From Deltaproteobacteria bacterium UBA5756 (GTDB lineage Bacteria > Desulfobacterota > Syntrophorhabdia > Syntrophorhabdales > Syntrophorhabdaceae), in assembly GCA_002418985.1 (NCBI GenBank), contig DIFE01000029.1, forward strand, positions 17,096-32,447: a DNA stretch of 15,352 nucleotides. Direction: 5' to 3'. The position numbers and the translations under genes are program-made. This document shows, piece by piece, positions 14,601-15,352 of the stretch. Positions within the stretch are counted from its first letter, which is position 1. Each line of letters opens with the position of its first letter. Below the pieces are notes generated by a model, which saw only the letters and a list, made by a program, of their open reading frames with translations, ran no database searches and was not told where the DNA came from.

Positions 14601-15186
14601 GTCGACCAGGTTCTGTTCGGAGGCACCGGGATCGTCGGGAGTTACCGATTCAAGGTTGATGCGAAGACCGGCGATTTGGGCGTAGGGGGCGGCCCCCGTG
14701 CCGCCAACAGTATTGCCGCCCCGGGCTGCGGCCACCCCTGCGACAGCGGTGCCGTGATTGTCATCGAGCTTCTGCGGTCCCTGGGGGTCATCGGCCAGAT
14801 CAGCGTTGTCGCTGAAATTCCGGCTCAGGTCGGCCCGGTAATTGGGGGCGATATCGTAATTGCCGCCGTCGACACCGTCATCGACGATGCCGATAACCAC
14901 TCCCGATCCCGTGTAGCCAAGCCTCCAGGCTCCCGAGAGTCCCGCGTCGACCCCCCCCGTTCCTCATCTGCGTGGTGGTCCCGAATTGAACGGAATAAAA
15001 GCTGATATTCGCGGGCGCCTGGTTCACGAGGTGCCATTGACCGGGAAAATAGGGCCGCACAGCGGCATTGTAATAAAAATAGGGATCGTCGGGATAAAAT
15101 GAGGGTAGCTGTTCCCGGGTTGCGGCGATGAGGGGGCAAAGAGCGATCATCAGAACGCATATAAGAGTCTTGCAACGTCGGCGCAT
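11640..15186 (-). CDS. Kexin-like subtilase autotransporter, frame-broken at a G8 tract
   Basis: The ATG at 15186 opens with a signal peptide (about residues 1-22) and a prodomain-like stretch (DDPYFYYNAAVRPYFPGQWH). At codons 77-79 a run of eight G shifts the frame and translation would stop at 14878 after 102 residues. Removing one G joins it to the long frame and reads NGGVDAGLSGAWRLGYTGSG into VVIGIVDDGVD, giving 1181 residues. Numbered on that product: S8 protease with D102 (IVDDG), H144 (NHGTAVAG), oxyanion N256 (SAGN) and S355 (GTSSSAP); a P domain at about 440-570, as in kexin and furin; a pertactin-like beta-helical segment (GGTVSPGNSIGTLSL); and a C-terminal barrel of about 280 residues ending ARISF, the usual terminal Phe for BAM assembly. 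The intact product would be a surface protease, attached or released. The rest of the gene is open and undegraded. A GTG at 14900 gives the long frame but no signal peptide, so it is unlikely as a start. No strong ribosome-binding site is seen; AGAGAG is nearest. Confidence 0.88.
14951..14958 (-). repeat. Homopolymer tract of eight G (on the coding strand)
   Basis: Eight C on the plus strand give eight G in codons 77-79 of the autotransporter gene. With eight G the reading frame is broken; with seven it is restored (five or ten would also be in frame). G/C tracts of this size near the 5' end of surface-protein genes are typical sites of slipped-strand phase variation. Confidence 0.9.
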
Positions 15187-15352
15187 AGGAGTCTCTCTTA
15201 TTCAATTGTTTATTTTATGCGTGGGTCACTGCTGTCCAGGATAATCCGTTTCCCAAGATGCGTTCCTTATAAAACAATGATTCAGGACAGGTAAATCCCG
15301 CACTTCTAAACCAGGTTGCCTTATCCGGCAGTCGTTGATTCTCTCTTATGCT
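15187..15352. other. Upstream region of the autotransporter gene
   Basis: No gene is seen. On the minus strand an AT-rich part (ATTGTTTTATAAGG, around 15280-15267, and ATAAAATAAACAATTG nearer the gene) may hold the promoter, but I could not place a convincing pair of -35 and -10 boxes. The ribosome-binding region before the ATG at 15186 is weak. Confidence 0.3.

Noticed and set aside
14900..14900. GTG at 14900 as the true start of the autotransporter
   Set aside because: The product would lack a signal peptide and begin inside the first catalytic strand; the in-frame join through a seven-G tract explains the upstream sequence much better.
13764..15005. A 413-codon open frame on the plus strand opposite the autotransporter gene
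   Set aside because: It lies antisense to the protease and P-domain codons, has no recognisable domain and a low-complexity Gly/Val/Arg composition caused by the opposite strand's codon use.

Overview
The window reads as chromosomal DNA of moderately high GC from a Gram-negative, probably anaerobic bacterium. Evidence for an outer membrane is the autotransporter with a beta-barrel ending in Phe. A MOT1-type molybdate transporter, a flavoredoxin-like flavin reductase, a TAXI-type TRAP uptake system and an ACMSD-like metal-dependent decarboxylase fit an anaerobe using aromatic or carboxylic acids, such as a syntrophic or sulfate-reducing Desulfobacterota. That assignment is inference. No rRNA, tRNA, CRISPR array, insertion sequence or phage gene was seen.

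Layout. Bases 1-3425 lie on the minus strand: a three-gene unit (flavin reductase, four-helix membrane protein, partial single-helix membrane protein), a universal stress protein with its own promoter, a secreted single-Cache protein with a terminator, and a 3' remnant of ribB. A plus-strand MOT1 transporter (3498-4628) converges on a minus-strand secreted serpin (4770-5978). Between them lies a 70-base near-perfect palindrome that can terminate transcription both ways. After a 432-base divergent spacer with several hairpins comes a plus-strand block: a GntR/FCD regulator (6411-7196), then TAXI binding protein, fused TRAP permease and amidohydrolase (7478-11446), closed by a strong terminator. 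The rest (11640-15186, minus) is one large autotransporter gene: signal peptide, kexin-like S8 protease, P domain, beta-helical stalk and barrel.

How the genes work together. The same element, TGTCAGACAGT or its reverse complement, lies just after the -10 box of both the GntR promoter and the TRAP operon promoter. This suggests an autoregulated circuit in which the regulator controls uptake and first-step processing of a small carboxylate.

The most striking points are: (1) a run of eight G near the 5' end of the autotransporter gene throws the signal peptide out of frame with the protease, and losing one G restores a 1181-residue protein, so the gene looks phase-variable and OFF here unless it is a sequencing error; (2) the paired GntR operators; (3) a secreted inhibitory-type serpin with predicted Lys-Ser scissile bond in the same window as a kexin-like surface protease; (4) the ribB fragment and the long palindromic terminator.
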